Shown here: in pieces, positions 1 to 12,768 of the stretch
Position numbering within the stretch: position 1 is the stretch's first letter
Layout: each line of letters begins with the position of its first letter
Assembly: GCA_001584585.1 (NCBI GenBank)
Contig: LSYV01000067.1
Coordinates: forward strand, 90,127-142,356
Reading direction: 5' to 3'
DNA: 52,230 bases
Origin: Gonium pectorale
Lineage: Eukaryota > Chlorophyta > Chlorophyceae > Chlamydomonadales > Volvocaceae
Translations under genes and position numbers: made by a program
Notes under the pieces: model-generated
What the model was told of the DNA's origin: nothing
What the model saw: the letters and a program-made list of their open reading frames with translations, nothing else
Databases searched by the model: none

Positions 1-1265
1 ATAGCTGCTCAGAACGGTCAATTGGACGCGATGGTGGCGTTGCTGCTGGCAGGCGCCAACCATGAGGCTGAAGACATGGTGCGCCCAGGCGGGAACGGCG
101 GTGTTATCAATGGCAGCTTGGGACCGCCGGTCGTCTGGCATCAGGGGCTTGGGCAGTACAGCTAGGTCGCTTGGTTGCCCTGGTATGGTGTTGCACATGG
201 GTGGGTGGATCGATGTGCAGTACGCACGTGACGCCATGCATGCCGTGCATGTACGACACGGACCGCCTGGCCACCAAAAAGTGCGAGGTTGGGGCTTTGC
301 GCAGTACGTACACATTGTTGGCTCTGCAGGGACGGGGCAGTGAGGAAGGATAAAACGGGGCAGATTTGATATTATTTCGACGGCGGCAAAGAGTGATTAC
401 CACGCGTGCAGACCATCCAATATATAGCTGCAGTGAAGGGATTGTGGCGGGCATGCTGACATTGGGGTTGCCGCCTCAAGTGTCGGGATCAAAGATGGGT
501 TGAGATAAGGGAAGGAGGGTCCGAGGATCAGCGGCGTCTAACATCTGTGTGAGGGGGGAGGGCGCTCCTGCCGCGCTCCTGTCTGCGTGCATTATCGCTG
601 CCTGCACTCCGCCTGCCTGCTTTCCGCATGCGTCTGGACGGCCCACGTCGGGTAAAGCGAGAGTGTGTTTGTGTGTGTGCGTGCCGGGGACGCGTGCCGG
701 GGACGCGTCCATCACTCACCTGATGACTGATAGCCAGTGTACGACAGCATGTGAAAAGCGGCACAGCAGCCAACAGTCGTCAGCGCGTTGCTGCTCTGGT
801 CAAACAACCACCACTAGCAAACCTGAAGTAAGGCACCAACCAACCGACGGCTTTCAGTACATGCGGACCACAACCGCCCCCATGTCGACCTCCTACTAAC
901 GCCCAGCGCACTCTCGGGCTTCCTGTATCGTTTATGACTGCAGGACGGCGCGACACCTCTTCACATTGCTGCTATGAACGGACACGTGGAGGTCGTGGCG
1001 GCGCTGCTGCAGGCGGGTGCCAACACGGATGCCGCTATCAAGGTGCGCCCGGGCGGGTGCGGCGTTGTTTTCAACTGCCCTGCAAAACCCGCCGCAGTGC
1101 TGCTCCTCTGTTCGTCAGAGCAGCTGCTGCACACCTCAGTCCTTGCCGCACGGGACCAGCCCCTAAGTGTGGTGCTGGTCACGCGTTTCATAGCAGTCCA
1201 AACAGAGATATGGGTCCAGATGGCCCGTTCGCCCGAGATCCTAGCGACAAGGCATGTCCTGAGAG

Positions 1266-1305
<40 letters not shown>

Positions 1306-4300
1306 TGTTACATCTCCGGGCGGGCCGACGGTGGCCAGGGGCGCTACCCGCCCCAACGCAAGACCAACTCAACGCCGTGTGTGTATGTGCGCGGGGGGGG
1401 GGGAGATCTCCTCCACCCACTTAATGTCTTACAGCCAGTTTAGGACAACATCTTGACAGCAGCAGATCGCCAATCGGCCCTCACCCAGGAGCTCTTCATT
1501 TCGCCAATAAAACTAGCACCGTCCACCAACTAACGTCCTGTGAACTTGGGGATACCTGAATCGTTCATGGCTGCAGGATGGCTGGACGCCTCTTCACATT
1601 GCTGCTCAGAACGGACACGTGGAGGTAGTTGCGGCGCTGCTGCAGGAGGGCGCCAACAAGGAGGCGGCAAAGGAGGTGCGCCCGGGCAGCGGCGGCGGCG
1701 GTGTTGTCAGTCGCAGCCTGATGCCGGTCGTCTGACAGCAGGGGCTGTGGGTGGATGCCGCCTGCTGGGTGGACTTGCTGGTATGTTGCACATGGGTGGG
1801 TGGATCAAGGTGCCGTACGTGCCGTACGCATGCCATACATGTACACGTACCGTATGCATGGTGCAAGTGTGCCGCCCCCTCCATCACAAGCCCTCTCTGA
1901 TTGCTTGGGGCTCAGCGCAGTACGTGCATGCTGGCACTGTGGGGCGGGGGGGGGGAGGGAAGGGGAAAGGGGGCAGGAATTCATGTTTTAGACAGCGATA
2001 GATGAAGGGTGGTTTCAGGTACCCGTCAAAGCATGTGCGACCATTGAAAGATTATCAGCAGGTAGTCCGAGGGCTAATTCCCTCCGCTCCCAGGCAAGCC
2101 AGCATCTAAAGAAGCAGTCTGCAGGTCCAGCATCAACTACTCCCTCCAAGGCAACTTGCTTTGCGATCACTGTGTAACTCGATGCAGCAATCACTTCATC
2201 ATCAAACCTTACACCACTCACCCTCGAAGCAGAACAAGGGATTGTAGTGGGCTGGCTGGGATTGGGATCGCCGGGGTCGTATGTCGGGTTCGCCCCTGGA
2301 GGGACGCCGGTAGACATGTTTGGTGGGCCACCACGTAGCCGGGTAGGCCACCCATATGTCAAACAACCACCGCCAGCTGACCGACCAGGCGTGACATGAA
2401 CGCTACATGAAAGGACTGTCGCGTGCAGCCAAATGCCTGATGCCCCTGGTCAACAACCAACTAACGCCCGGCGCACCCTCGGGCTGCCTATATCGTTCAT
2501 GACAGCAGAACGGCGCGACGTCTCTTCACATTGCAGCTCTGAATGGACACGTGGAGGCCCTTGCGGCGCTGCTGCAGGCGGGCGCAAATAAGGATGCGGC
2601 ATCCAAGGTGCGCCCCGGTGGCGGCCGCGGTGTTTTCAGTGGCGGCGTTGGACCGGTCGTCGGGCATTGGAAAGGGATCCTGCCCTCTGGATCGACTTGG
2701 TGGGATGTTGAACATGAGTGGGTGGATGGATGTGCCGTACGCGCCGCCATGCATGCCGTGCATGTACGACACGGACCTCCCAGGCATCATTTGCATGGTG
2801 CAAGTGTATGTGCCGTGTTCGCTGCCCCCCCTCCCCCCCTGGGTAGTTGGGTAGTTGGGTAGTTGGGTAGTTGGGGCTCAGCGCAGGACGTGCACATTAG
2901 CGCTACGGGGCAGTGGCAAGGGGGAAAGGGGGCAGGCGATGATGTTTTAGATGGCGGTTAGAGTGATATGGCCACGATGGTAGCGGCGGTGGAGGGATGG
3001 TTGTGGGCTGGCTGGGATGGGGGTCACCATTTCAAGTGACAGGATCAGTAAGGGCTGTCGCTAAGGCAAGAAGGGTGGGCCGAGGATCTGTCGTCGTGTT
3101 ATGTCCATATCTGCTGCAACAGCCCTTGGTCAGCATCCAACAGCTCTAAATGCACCTTCGATCTGTCTGTATCGCTCATGGCTGCAGGATGGCTGGACGC
3201 CTCTATTCATGGCAGCTCTGAACGGACACGTTGGGGCCGTTGCGGCGCTGCTGCAGGCGGGCGCCAACCAGGATGCGGCAACCAAGGTGCGCCCGAGCAG
3301 CGGCGATGGCTGTGTTGTTAGCGCCGTGGTGGTGCCGGTGGTCGTCTGGCAGCAGGGGCTCGGGGATCCCGCCCGCTGAGTCGCCTTGGTCGGATGTTGC
3401 ACATGGGCGGGTGGATCCATGCGCCGTACGCGCCGCCATGTCAACCATGAATGTACGACACGGACCATCCAGGCGTCGTATGTATGGAATAAGTGGGCCT
3501 TGTTCTTATCTCCACCAACTCTTCTCCTGGTTAGTTTGGCAGTACATGCACATTGGCGCTGTGGGTCGGGGCACTGGCAAGGGGGAAAGGGGGCAGGCGA
3601 TGATGTTTTAGATGGCGGTTAGAGTGATATGGCCACGATGGTAGCGGCGGTGGAGGGATGGTTGTGGGCTGGCTGGGATGGGGGTCACCATTTCAAGTGA
3701 CAGGATCAGTAAGGGCTGTCGCTAAGGCAAGAAAGGTGGGCCGAGGATCGGTCGTCGTCTTATGTCTATATCTGCTGCAACAGCCCTTGGTCAGCAACCT
3801 ACCAGCTCTAAATGCACCTTCGATCTGACTGTATCGTTCATGGCTGCAGGATGGCTGGACGCCTCTTCACATCGCTGCTCAGCACGGAAGCGTGGATGCC
3901 GTTGCGGCGCTGCTGCAGGCGGGCGCCAACCAAGAAGCGGCAACCAAGGTGCGCCCGGGCGGCATCCTCATAGGTAACGCTCAGCTATAGTCTAAGCAAC
4001 TGGCGGTTGATATGTTAGGAACCTATGATCCGACCGCTCGATGGTCACCACAGGTCGTGGATTCGAATCCCGTAATCCAATCACGGACAGGGCTGTGGCA
4101 TGATTGCGCAAGCACGCAGTCGTGAGCCCATAGCTCGGGGGCCCATCTTGCGAAGCGCTGGCTGTGATGGCCACCATGCTGACTCCAGGCACATGACCAG
4201 GGGCGTGAGTCAGGCGTGGAGGGGGCGGTGGTGGATATACCGTCGGAAAAACCCCGGTGGGAGCGATCCCTCAACAAGGGGACATGTGCCATACTCCCCC

Positions 4301-7300
4301 CTTAACACACGCGATGGTGTATGATCACGCGTTAACTTTACTTTACTTTTACTTTACGCCCGGGCGGCGGTGGCGGTGTTGTATGTCAGGGGCCGCGAGA
4401 ATACCAAAGCTACCAGTCTAACCAACTGGTGTTTGGGCTGGTAGGAACCCACGCATGGCAACAAGATTGCACTGCATACACTCGGTGCAAAACATGGAGG
4501 CCCTGGAACCCGGCCGCAGTGGCCACCGGCACAGTCGGCTTATGCTAGCAGTAGGCTTCCCGAGCTGAAAGCGTGGCGGCAGATAGAATATATGAATCTA
4601 CAAGAATTCGGTGCGTTTGGACGGTCCCGCCGTACTTATGCGTGGCGGGGTCAACAGCGGTGAATCCGAGCTGCGGTCCCGTGCCACGCCCCCCCATAAT
4701 CTACAGCGGTATGCATGGATGACAAGGCCTGATAAGCCTCGAACGCCTGAGCTCAAGGCGCATGCATGCGACGCACCCGGTTGTTGCCATTTCGAGCGCA
4801 CCGGCGTGGCGTCATTTAGGTTTTGCCGAGCAGGTCCCTGTTGAGGGCCCATTGGGGCAAGAGAACAAGTCAGGCAATTCTAGCGGCATTTCGCCGTCGG
4901 CGCCAAACGACTGACGGGCATTGGAGCACGTAGCGAGTAACGCCTTGGGCCCGCATTCGGGCACTGGGCACCGTGTGGGCGCTGACTGCGTCCCTAGCAA
5001 ATGGCGCGGGTTTATGTGACGGGCGGTCAGTGTGTTCACGCGACGTCCAGATTTCGTGGTGGCCATTTTGCTTGCACCCGGGTCCCCGCTTCTAACTCCA
5101 TGGCCACGCCCACATAACAAAGAACCCCTGTGACTTGCACGGCATGCGTGCCCATAAACGTAGTGCCCAGCCGTGTCATCACCAGCTGTGCAGTCCAGGA
5201 CCTCCATCCGCAGTGAGTTGGCAGAGATCAAGCCCACTCTGGCCTTTTCACCGGATATTTTGCACCCAGTGTTCGAATCCCCGTATATTGACAGCGGCGA
5301 ACGGGCCCTCGGCTCAGCCGGTAGCACCTGTCAAACACCCGCCGCTGGCTGACCCGACGTTCTATGCCATCAACCAACCACCTGCTCCCCGCACATGCCT
5401 GCTGCAACCGCCCCTGATTAACCACCAACTAACGCCCAACGCACCCTCGGGCTGTCTGCATCGCTCGTGCATGACCGCAGAACGGCGCAACGCCTATGTA
5501 TATTGCTGCTCAGAACGGACACGTGGAGGCCGTTGCGGCGCTGCTGCAGGCGGGCGCTAACAAGGATGCGGAAGAGAAGGTGCGCCCTGGTGGCGGCCGC
5601 GGTGTTGTCAGCGGCAGCGTGATGAATGCCGGTCGTCGTCTGGCAGCAGGGGCTTGGGGATCTAACTAGCTCGCGCGGTTGCCTTGGTGGGATGTTGCAC
5701 ATGGATGGCTGGAAATAAGAATTGTTAGATTGGGCGCACACGCCAAAGTGAGGAATGGGTGCGCTTTTGGACTACGGGCACGATCCATACCACCACCCCC
5801 AACTGCTTCCACGGTCTGACAACAGTGAAGTAAAAGTAAAAGTAAAGTTTACGCGTGATCATACACCATCGCGTGTGTTTAGGGGGGACCATGGCACACG
5901 TCCTCTTGTTGAGGGATCACTCCCACCGGGGTTGTTTCCAACGGTATATCTACCACCGCCCCCTCCACGCCTGACTCACGCCCCTGGTCAGAGTCAGCAG
6001 AGTGACCATCACAGCCAGCGCTTCGCAGGTTGGGCCCCCAAGCTATAGGGTCACGACTGCTTGCGCAATCATGCGACTGCTCTATCCCGTGATTGGAATA
6101 CGGGATTCGAACCTGTGGTGATCATCTAGCGATCGGATCATGGGTTTCTAACAGCTCAACCACCAGTTGGTTCGACTGATAGCTGAGCGTTAGCAATGGG
6201 GATAGCCTGACAACATGTATGTATGGGGAACATCGCCTGCAGCGCCATGGCCGCTATCGCAACTCCTGAGCGAGGATTAGGGTCGCCGGGGTCGTGTTTC
6301 GGGATCGGGTACGGAGGGGGGTCGAGAAGGTGAGGAGGCTTGGCGGAGGAAGGGTTGGTATCTGATCGACACGATACGACCATACCGACAGGAAATGGGG
6401 TGGTCCCTTCCCATCCGCCCCTTCACTCGCCACTTCCAGCAGCCCCGGGGCATGCATGCAAGGATCGTGGGTATTTGAGGCGGATGCGCAGCGGCCGTGT
6501 TTGGGGCGGGGAAGGGGGGGAAGAGAGGTCCACCTACCGCTGTCATGAAGACAAACAGCCGGTGTACGCCAACATGGTGACAGCGACTCATGGGCCCTCG
6601 ACTAGTAGCGCATTCTCCCACAGGTCCAACAACCGCCGCCAGCTGACCTGAAGGACGGCATCAACCATCTAACGGCCCCAATACCTGACTGCTGCAATCG
6701 ACCCTGGTAGCGACCAACTCCCACACAACGCACTTTCGAGCTGTCTGTATCTATATTTCATGACTGCAGACCGGCGCTACGCCTCTGTTAATTGCTGCTC
6801 AGAACGGACATGTGGAGGCCGTTGCGGCGCTGCTGCAGGCGGGCGCCAACAAGGATGCTGCAAAGAAGGTGCGCCCGGGCGGCGGCGGCGGTGTTGTCAG
6901 TGGCAGCATGAACGCATCTCGTACAGGTCTGCTGCAACCGCCCCCGTGTCAACCACAGTAATGCCCAACAATGCTTTGGTCTATCTGTGTCGATAATGAC
7001 TGCAGGATGGCTGGGCGCCTCTGCACATTGCTGCTCAGAACGGACACGTGGAGGTCGTCGCGGCGCTGCTGCAGGCGGGCGCCAAGAAAGATGCGGAAGA
7101 GAAGGTGCGCCCCGGTGGCGGCGGCAACGGTATTCAAGGGCAGAATGGGGCCGGTAGTCTGGCAGCAGGGGCTTAGGGATCCAGCCCACGCAGGTGGGTG
7201 CATCGATGTGCCGTACGTGCCGCCGTGGATGCCGTGCATGTACGACACGAAGCATTCACAATAACTGACAGCCAGTTACCGGTTACTTGTTGACATACAG

Positions 7301-10300
7301 CGGAGCATGTGCCCTTGGCCGGTTGCGCATTGACCCACATATAAAACAAAACCATCCAGCTGACCAAACAGACGCCATCACCCAACCGCCGGCATTCCAC
7401 ACACACTAATGCAAACGCAACTGTTCAACTACCAACTAGAACGTCGTTTCGGTCTATCTGTTTCTATCCTTCATGGCTGCAGGATGGCTGCACGCCTCTG
7501 GTCATTGCTGTTCAGAACGGACATGCGGAGGTCGTCACCGTGCTGCTGCAAGCGGGCGTCAACACGGAAGCGGCAGAGGAGGTGCGCCAGGGCGGCGGCG
7601 ATGGTGTTGTCGTTGTGTGGCAGATTGGTGCCGGTTGTCTGGCAGCAGGGGCTTGGGGATCCCGCCCACTGGGTCGACTTGATGGGATGTTGCACATGGG
7701 TGGGTGGATCCATGCGCCGTACGTGCCGCCATGCATGCTGTGCATGTACGACACGAATCGCCCAGGCGGCGTATGTATGGTGCAAGTGTGCCGCCTCGTC
7801 CATCCCCCCTCTCTTTGGTTGGGTCATGGGTTTTGTGTGGCGGTGCGGTGCGGTGCGGTGGGGAAGGGTAATAGGGGGCAGGAATGTATGTATTAGACGG
7901 CGGTAGAGAGAGAAAGCAGTCGCGGCAGCGGCGTGGGAGGGAATGTGATCAACTGACTGAGATTGGGGTCGCTGCGTTTAGTCTGCTCTCCTGTCTGCGT
8001 GCATCTGCGCTGCCTGCATTCCGCCTGCCTGCTTTCCCCATGCATCTGGACGCCCCCGTCAGGTAATGCGGGTCTGTCTCTAATGTGGATTGTATCTTGG
8101 GGGAGGGCGGTGGATGGCCATCAGACCTGGCTGGGGTGATGCCTTCACTCACATACCCTTGGGCTATTGGTCACTGCTACCCCTGGGCGTGAATGCATGG
8201 GCTGCAATGGCTGTGCTTTTGGCGGGGCATGGGGGGGCTTGACCACCTCCATGATAACTAGAACCCAGCGGACGACAGCATATGGACAGCGGCACAATGG
8301 CCCTCAGCCGGTAGCGCACGGACCTACCGGTCAAATAATAGCCGCCAGCTGACCCGACGTAGGCCTTCCTCTAAGCACCAGCTACCCAGACATGCCTACT
8401 TGCTGCAACCGCCGCTGATTCACCACCAACCAACGCCCAACGCACCCTCGGGCTGCCTGTACCTATCCTTCATGACTGCAGACCGGCGCTACGCCTCTGT
8501 ACATTGCTGCTCAGAACGGACATGTGGAGACCATTGCGGCGCTGCTGCAGGCGGGCGCCAACACGGATGCTGCGGAGGAGGTGCGCCCGGGCGGCGGCGG
8601 CGGCGTTGTCAGTGGCAGCGTGGTGCCGGTTGTCTGGCAGCAGGGATTTGGGGATCCCGCCCGCTGGTTGGCTATGGTGGAAATGTTGCACATGGATGGT
8701 TTGGATTGATGTGCCGTACGTGCCGCCATGCATGCCGTGCATGTACGACACGGACCACCCAGGCGTCGTTTGCATGGTGCAAGTGTTCCGTTTTATCCAC
8801 CACCTCCCCCCTCTCTTTGCTTGGGGCTCAGCGCAGTACGTGCACATTAGCGCTACGGGGCAGTGGCAAGGGGGAAAGGGGGCAGGCAACTATGTTTTAG
8901 ACGGCGGTTAGAGTGATATGGCCACGACGGTAGCGGCGGTGGAGGGATGGTTTTGGGCTGGCTGGGATGGGGGTCACCATTTCAAGTGACAGGATCAGTA
9001 GGGGTGTCGATAAGGGAAAGTGAGTGCGCCGAGGATCAGCCGTCATCTGTGTGTGTTTGTGAATTGGCGTACGTGGGGGGCCGCTCCTGCCGTGCTCCTG
9101 TCATATGTCTGTATGCATCAGCGCTGCCTGCAATCCGCCTGCCTGCTTTCCGCATGTGTCTGGACGGCCCCGTCTGGGAACGTGGGGTGGCTGCCAACGT
9201 GGATTACTTCGGGGTGGGGGTTTGGATGGTTATCGGACCTGGCTGAGCATGCGGGAGGGGCTGGGGTGGTGCCTTCCCACCCGCACCTTTACCCACCGCA
9301 CCTTTATCCGGGGGGGGGCGCCCAGCCAGTAGTCGACAGCGGCGAACCGGCCCTTAGCCGGTAGCGCATTGACCCACCTGTCCAAAAGCCGCCGCCAGCT
9401 AACCTGAAGGACGGCATCAACCAACCACCGGTCTCCATACATGCCTGCTGCCACCGCCACTGGTCAATCACTGACTAACGCCCAGCGCATCTTCCTTCGA
9501 GCTGCCTGTATCCTTCATGGTTGCAGAATTGCGCGACGCCTCTGTTCATTGCTGCTCAAAACGGACACGTGGAGGCCATTGCGGCGCTGCTGCAGGCGGG
9601 TGCCAACAAGGATGCCGCTGTCAAGGTGCGCCCGGGCGGGTGCGGCGGTGTTGTCAGTGGCAGCGTGGTGCCGGTCGTCGCCTGGCAGCAGGGGCTTGGG
9701 GATCTAGCTAGCTAGCTCGCTTGGTCGCCTTGATGGGATATTACGCATGGATCGGTAGATCGATTTGCCGCACTTTCCGCCATGCATGCCGTGCATGTAC
9801 GACACCCAGGACCACCCAGGCGGTGTATGTATCACTCGGAGCTAACCATCCGGTGCTGGCACGCCTCCTTCATTCATCCCCCGAGCGAGGATGCCCTTCC
9901 TGCCTGGCGGTGTTGACATAGCGGAGCCCTGCGTATGAATGACTTGTCCAGATAGAGCTGCATGCCCATGCCCCGCGGGTGCGAATCGCTGGACGCGATG
10001 CGACGGGCGTGATGTCGATATTGTCAAGACCATTGGTTCGCTGGGTTGCCGCTGGGTCCATAAATCTCGAGCTCTGAGCGACCCGCTCCACGACCGTGCC
10101 ATTGGGCCGATATTTGAAAGCCATGGGTTCATTGCATGAAAAGGGCCGGCGGCTTGGGAGCATTCCGCGTGGACAGCTCCGAGTCCCTACAGAGATATAC
10201 AGTGGGGTGGAGTGGTGCCAGGTTGGCACTGGATGGTTATCGGACATGGCTGAGCATGCGGGAGGGGCTACGCCTTCCCAACCGCCCCTTTGTCCGCCAC

Positions 10301-12768
10301 TGACAGTAGCCCCGGTCGCAGTGGACGTGGGAAGGCCGGTACACAGTGGCTGCGTGTGGGCTCCACCAGCCACGGATGACTGACATCCAGCGGGTTGCCA
10401 GCGTCACAGCGGCCATCAGCCGGTAGCGCATTGAACTGCCTGTCAAAACAACGTTGCCAGCTGACCAGACAGACGCAACGAAGCAACCGCCTGCTCCACA
10501 TATTATGTATATAACTTAGAGGTCCGCAGTGTGCGGGTAGTGATCCTAGGACGCTAGGGGAGCGAGACCGGACACACAGCGTGTCTTACAGACAGGAAGC
10601 ACGCGTAGATTGAGTGTGTGTTGCGAAACGACTGCAGCGCAAAGCCGAAGGTAGCCAGGAAGACAGGCCACCAACATGACATGTGACTTGAACCTGACAA
10701 CTGTCAGAACCAGCACTTCTCAGACCTGTCCGTGAGGGGCGGAGCGCAGACTGGGGCTACATATATGCCAGCTTTAAACGCCCCAATGTGAAACACCGCT
10801 TCACGCCCACCGCACCCTGGGGCTTTCTGTATCTATCCATCCTAACTGCAGGATGGCTGCACGCCTCTGTACATTTCTGCTCAGAACGGACACGTGGAGG
10901 CCGTTGCGGCGCTGCTGCAGGCCGGAGCCAGCAAGGATGTGGCTACCAAGGTGCGCCCGGGCGGCGGCGGTGTTGTGAGTGGCGGCGTTGGACCGGTTGG
11001 CTGGCAGAAGGGGCTTAAGGATCCAGCTCGCTCGCACGAGTGTGTGTTGCGAAACGACTGCAGAGCAAAGCCGAAGGTAGCCAGGAAGACAGGCCACCAA
11101 CATGACAGGTGACTTGAACCTGACAACTGTCAGAACCAGCACTTCTCAGACCCGTCCGTGAGGGGCGGAGCGCAGACTGGGGCTAGATATATGCCAGCTG
11201 CAACCGCCCCAATGTGAAACACCGCTTCACGCCCACCGCACCCTGGGGCTTTCTGTATCTATCCATCCTAACTGCAGAACGGCGCGACGCCTCTGTACAT
11301 TTCTGCTCAGAACGGACACGTGGAGGCCGTTGCGGCGCTGCTGCAGGCCGGAGCCAGCAAGGATGTAGCTACCAAGGTGCGCCCGGGCGGCGGCGGTGTT
11401 GTGAGTGGCGGCGTTGGACCGGTCGGCTGGCAGAAGGGGCTTGGGAGATCCAGCTCGCTCGCACGGCTGATTTGGTGGGATTTTACTCATGGGTGGTTGG
11501 ATCGATGTGCCGTACGTGCCGCAATGCATGCCGTACATGTACGGAACGGATCACACAGGCGGCGAATCTATGGTGTGGTTGTGCCGCCTCGTCCACTCAC
11601 CCCCTTTTTGGTCGCGGCACAATTGGCGCAATACGCGGCACACTGGCGCTGCAGGACGGGACAGGGTATCGGACCTTGCTGAGTGTGCGGAATGGGAAGG
11701 GGGAATAATGTATGGCGGACGCGCAGCGGCTGTTTGCGTGACGCGGAAGCGGGCGCCCACCAGGTACCGGTCCACCGGGTACCGGTCCACCAGGTACCGG
11801 TCCACCAGGTACCGGTCCACCAGGTACCGGTCCACCAGGTACCGGTCCACCAGGTACCGGTCCACCAGGTACCGGTCCACCAGGTACCGGTCCACCAGGT
11901 ACCGGTCCACCAGGTACCGGTCCAACACAGGTCAGACATGGGCGCGTGACATGGGCGCAGGCATCACGCTCGAGGGAGGCGTCGCGGTGCTCTTCGCAGC
12001 CCCGGGGCATGCATGCAAGGATCGCGGGGATGTTAGGCGGTTGTGCAGCGGCAGTGTGCGGAAGCGGAAGCGGAAGCGGGCGGCCACAGCCCACCTGATC
12101 ACTGACTAACGCCCAGCGCACCTTCTGGCTGTCTGTATCGTTCATGACTGCAGAACGGCGCGACGCCTCTTCACATTGCTGCTCTGAAAGGACACGTGGA
12201 GGTCGTGGCGGCGCTGCTGCAGGCGGGTGCCAACAAGGATGCCGCTGTCAAGGTGCGCCCGGGCGGGGGCGGCGGTGTCAGTGGCGGCGTTGGACCGGTC
12301 ACATGGCAGCAGGGGCTCGGGGATCCAGCTCGCTCGCTTGGTCGCCTTGATGGATGTGCCGATTGTATGTACGGCTCTAGGCGGCCCGGCCTCAGCTCCT
12401 GGCCGGGTTTTCACCGTCCGGGTAGCCACATCTACACAGCACACACACGACATGTAATGTGCGTTGCGGCCCGCCCACCCGCCATCATCGCACGTAACAA
12501 CGGCGCATCGGCCAGCAGCAGCGCGTTGACGTACCGGTGCGACAATCAGCGCCAGCTGATTAGCAGACGTATGCCAGCTACCCGTACATGCCTGCTGAAA
12601 CCGCCTCTCGTCAACCACCAACTAACATCAAGCGCATCCACGGGCTGTCTGCATCGTTAATGACTGCAGGGCGGTTGGACTTCTCTGCACCTGGCTGCTC
12701 TGAACGGACACGTGGGAGCCGTTGCGGAGCTGCTGCAGGCGGGCGCCAACAAGGATGCGGCTACCAAG
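1..12768 (+). CDS. Homogenised array of 16 single-ankyrin-repeat exons
   Basis: The exons are 1-78 (partial), 944-1042, 1577-1675, 2509-2607, 3188-3286, 3850-3948, 5481-5579, 6770-6868, 7006-7104, 7483-7581, 8482-8580, 9527-9625, 10852-10950, 11278-11376, 12154-12252 and 12670-12768. Each complete one is 99 nt and encodes exactly one 33-residue repeat (DGWTPLHIAAQNGHVE-type start, LLQAGANKDAA-type end). The acceptor is usually CTGCAG and the donor GTGCGC, with the intron in phase 0 on both sides, so any exon can be gained, lost or skipped without a frameshift. Most substitutions fall at repeat residues 1 (D/N/T/G), 3 (W/A/C), 7 (H/F/Y/L/V), 11-12, 16-18 and 28-33, while the structural core is fixed. 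Intron starts and ends are also conserved, so the duplicated unit is exon plus intron. Confidence 0.88.

Noticed and set aside
5265..5295. tRNA gene from the TTCGAATCC motif
   Set aside because: Only a B-box-like motif is present, with no acceptor stem, anticodon arm or A box at proper distance. Probably a SINE relic.
11761..11925. CRISPR-like array
   Set aside because: The units are contiguous with no spacers, and the DNA is eukaryotic.
11568..12145. Long open frames over 11568-12145 with GGPVP, GTWWT, VDRYL or VPVHQ repeats
   Set aside because: A 15-nt repeat keeps every frame open. The tract is inside an intron between two well-defined ankyrin exons.
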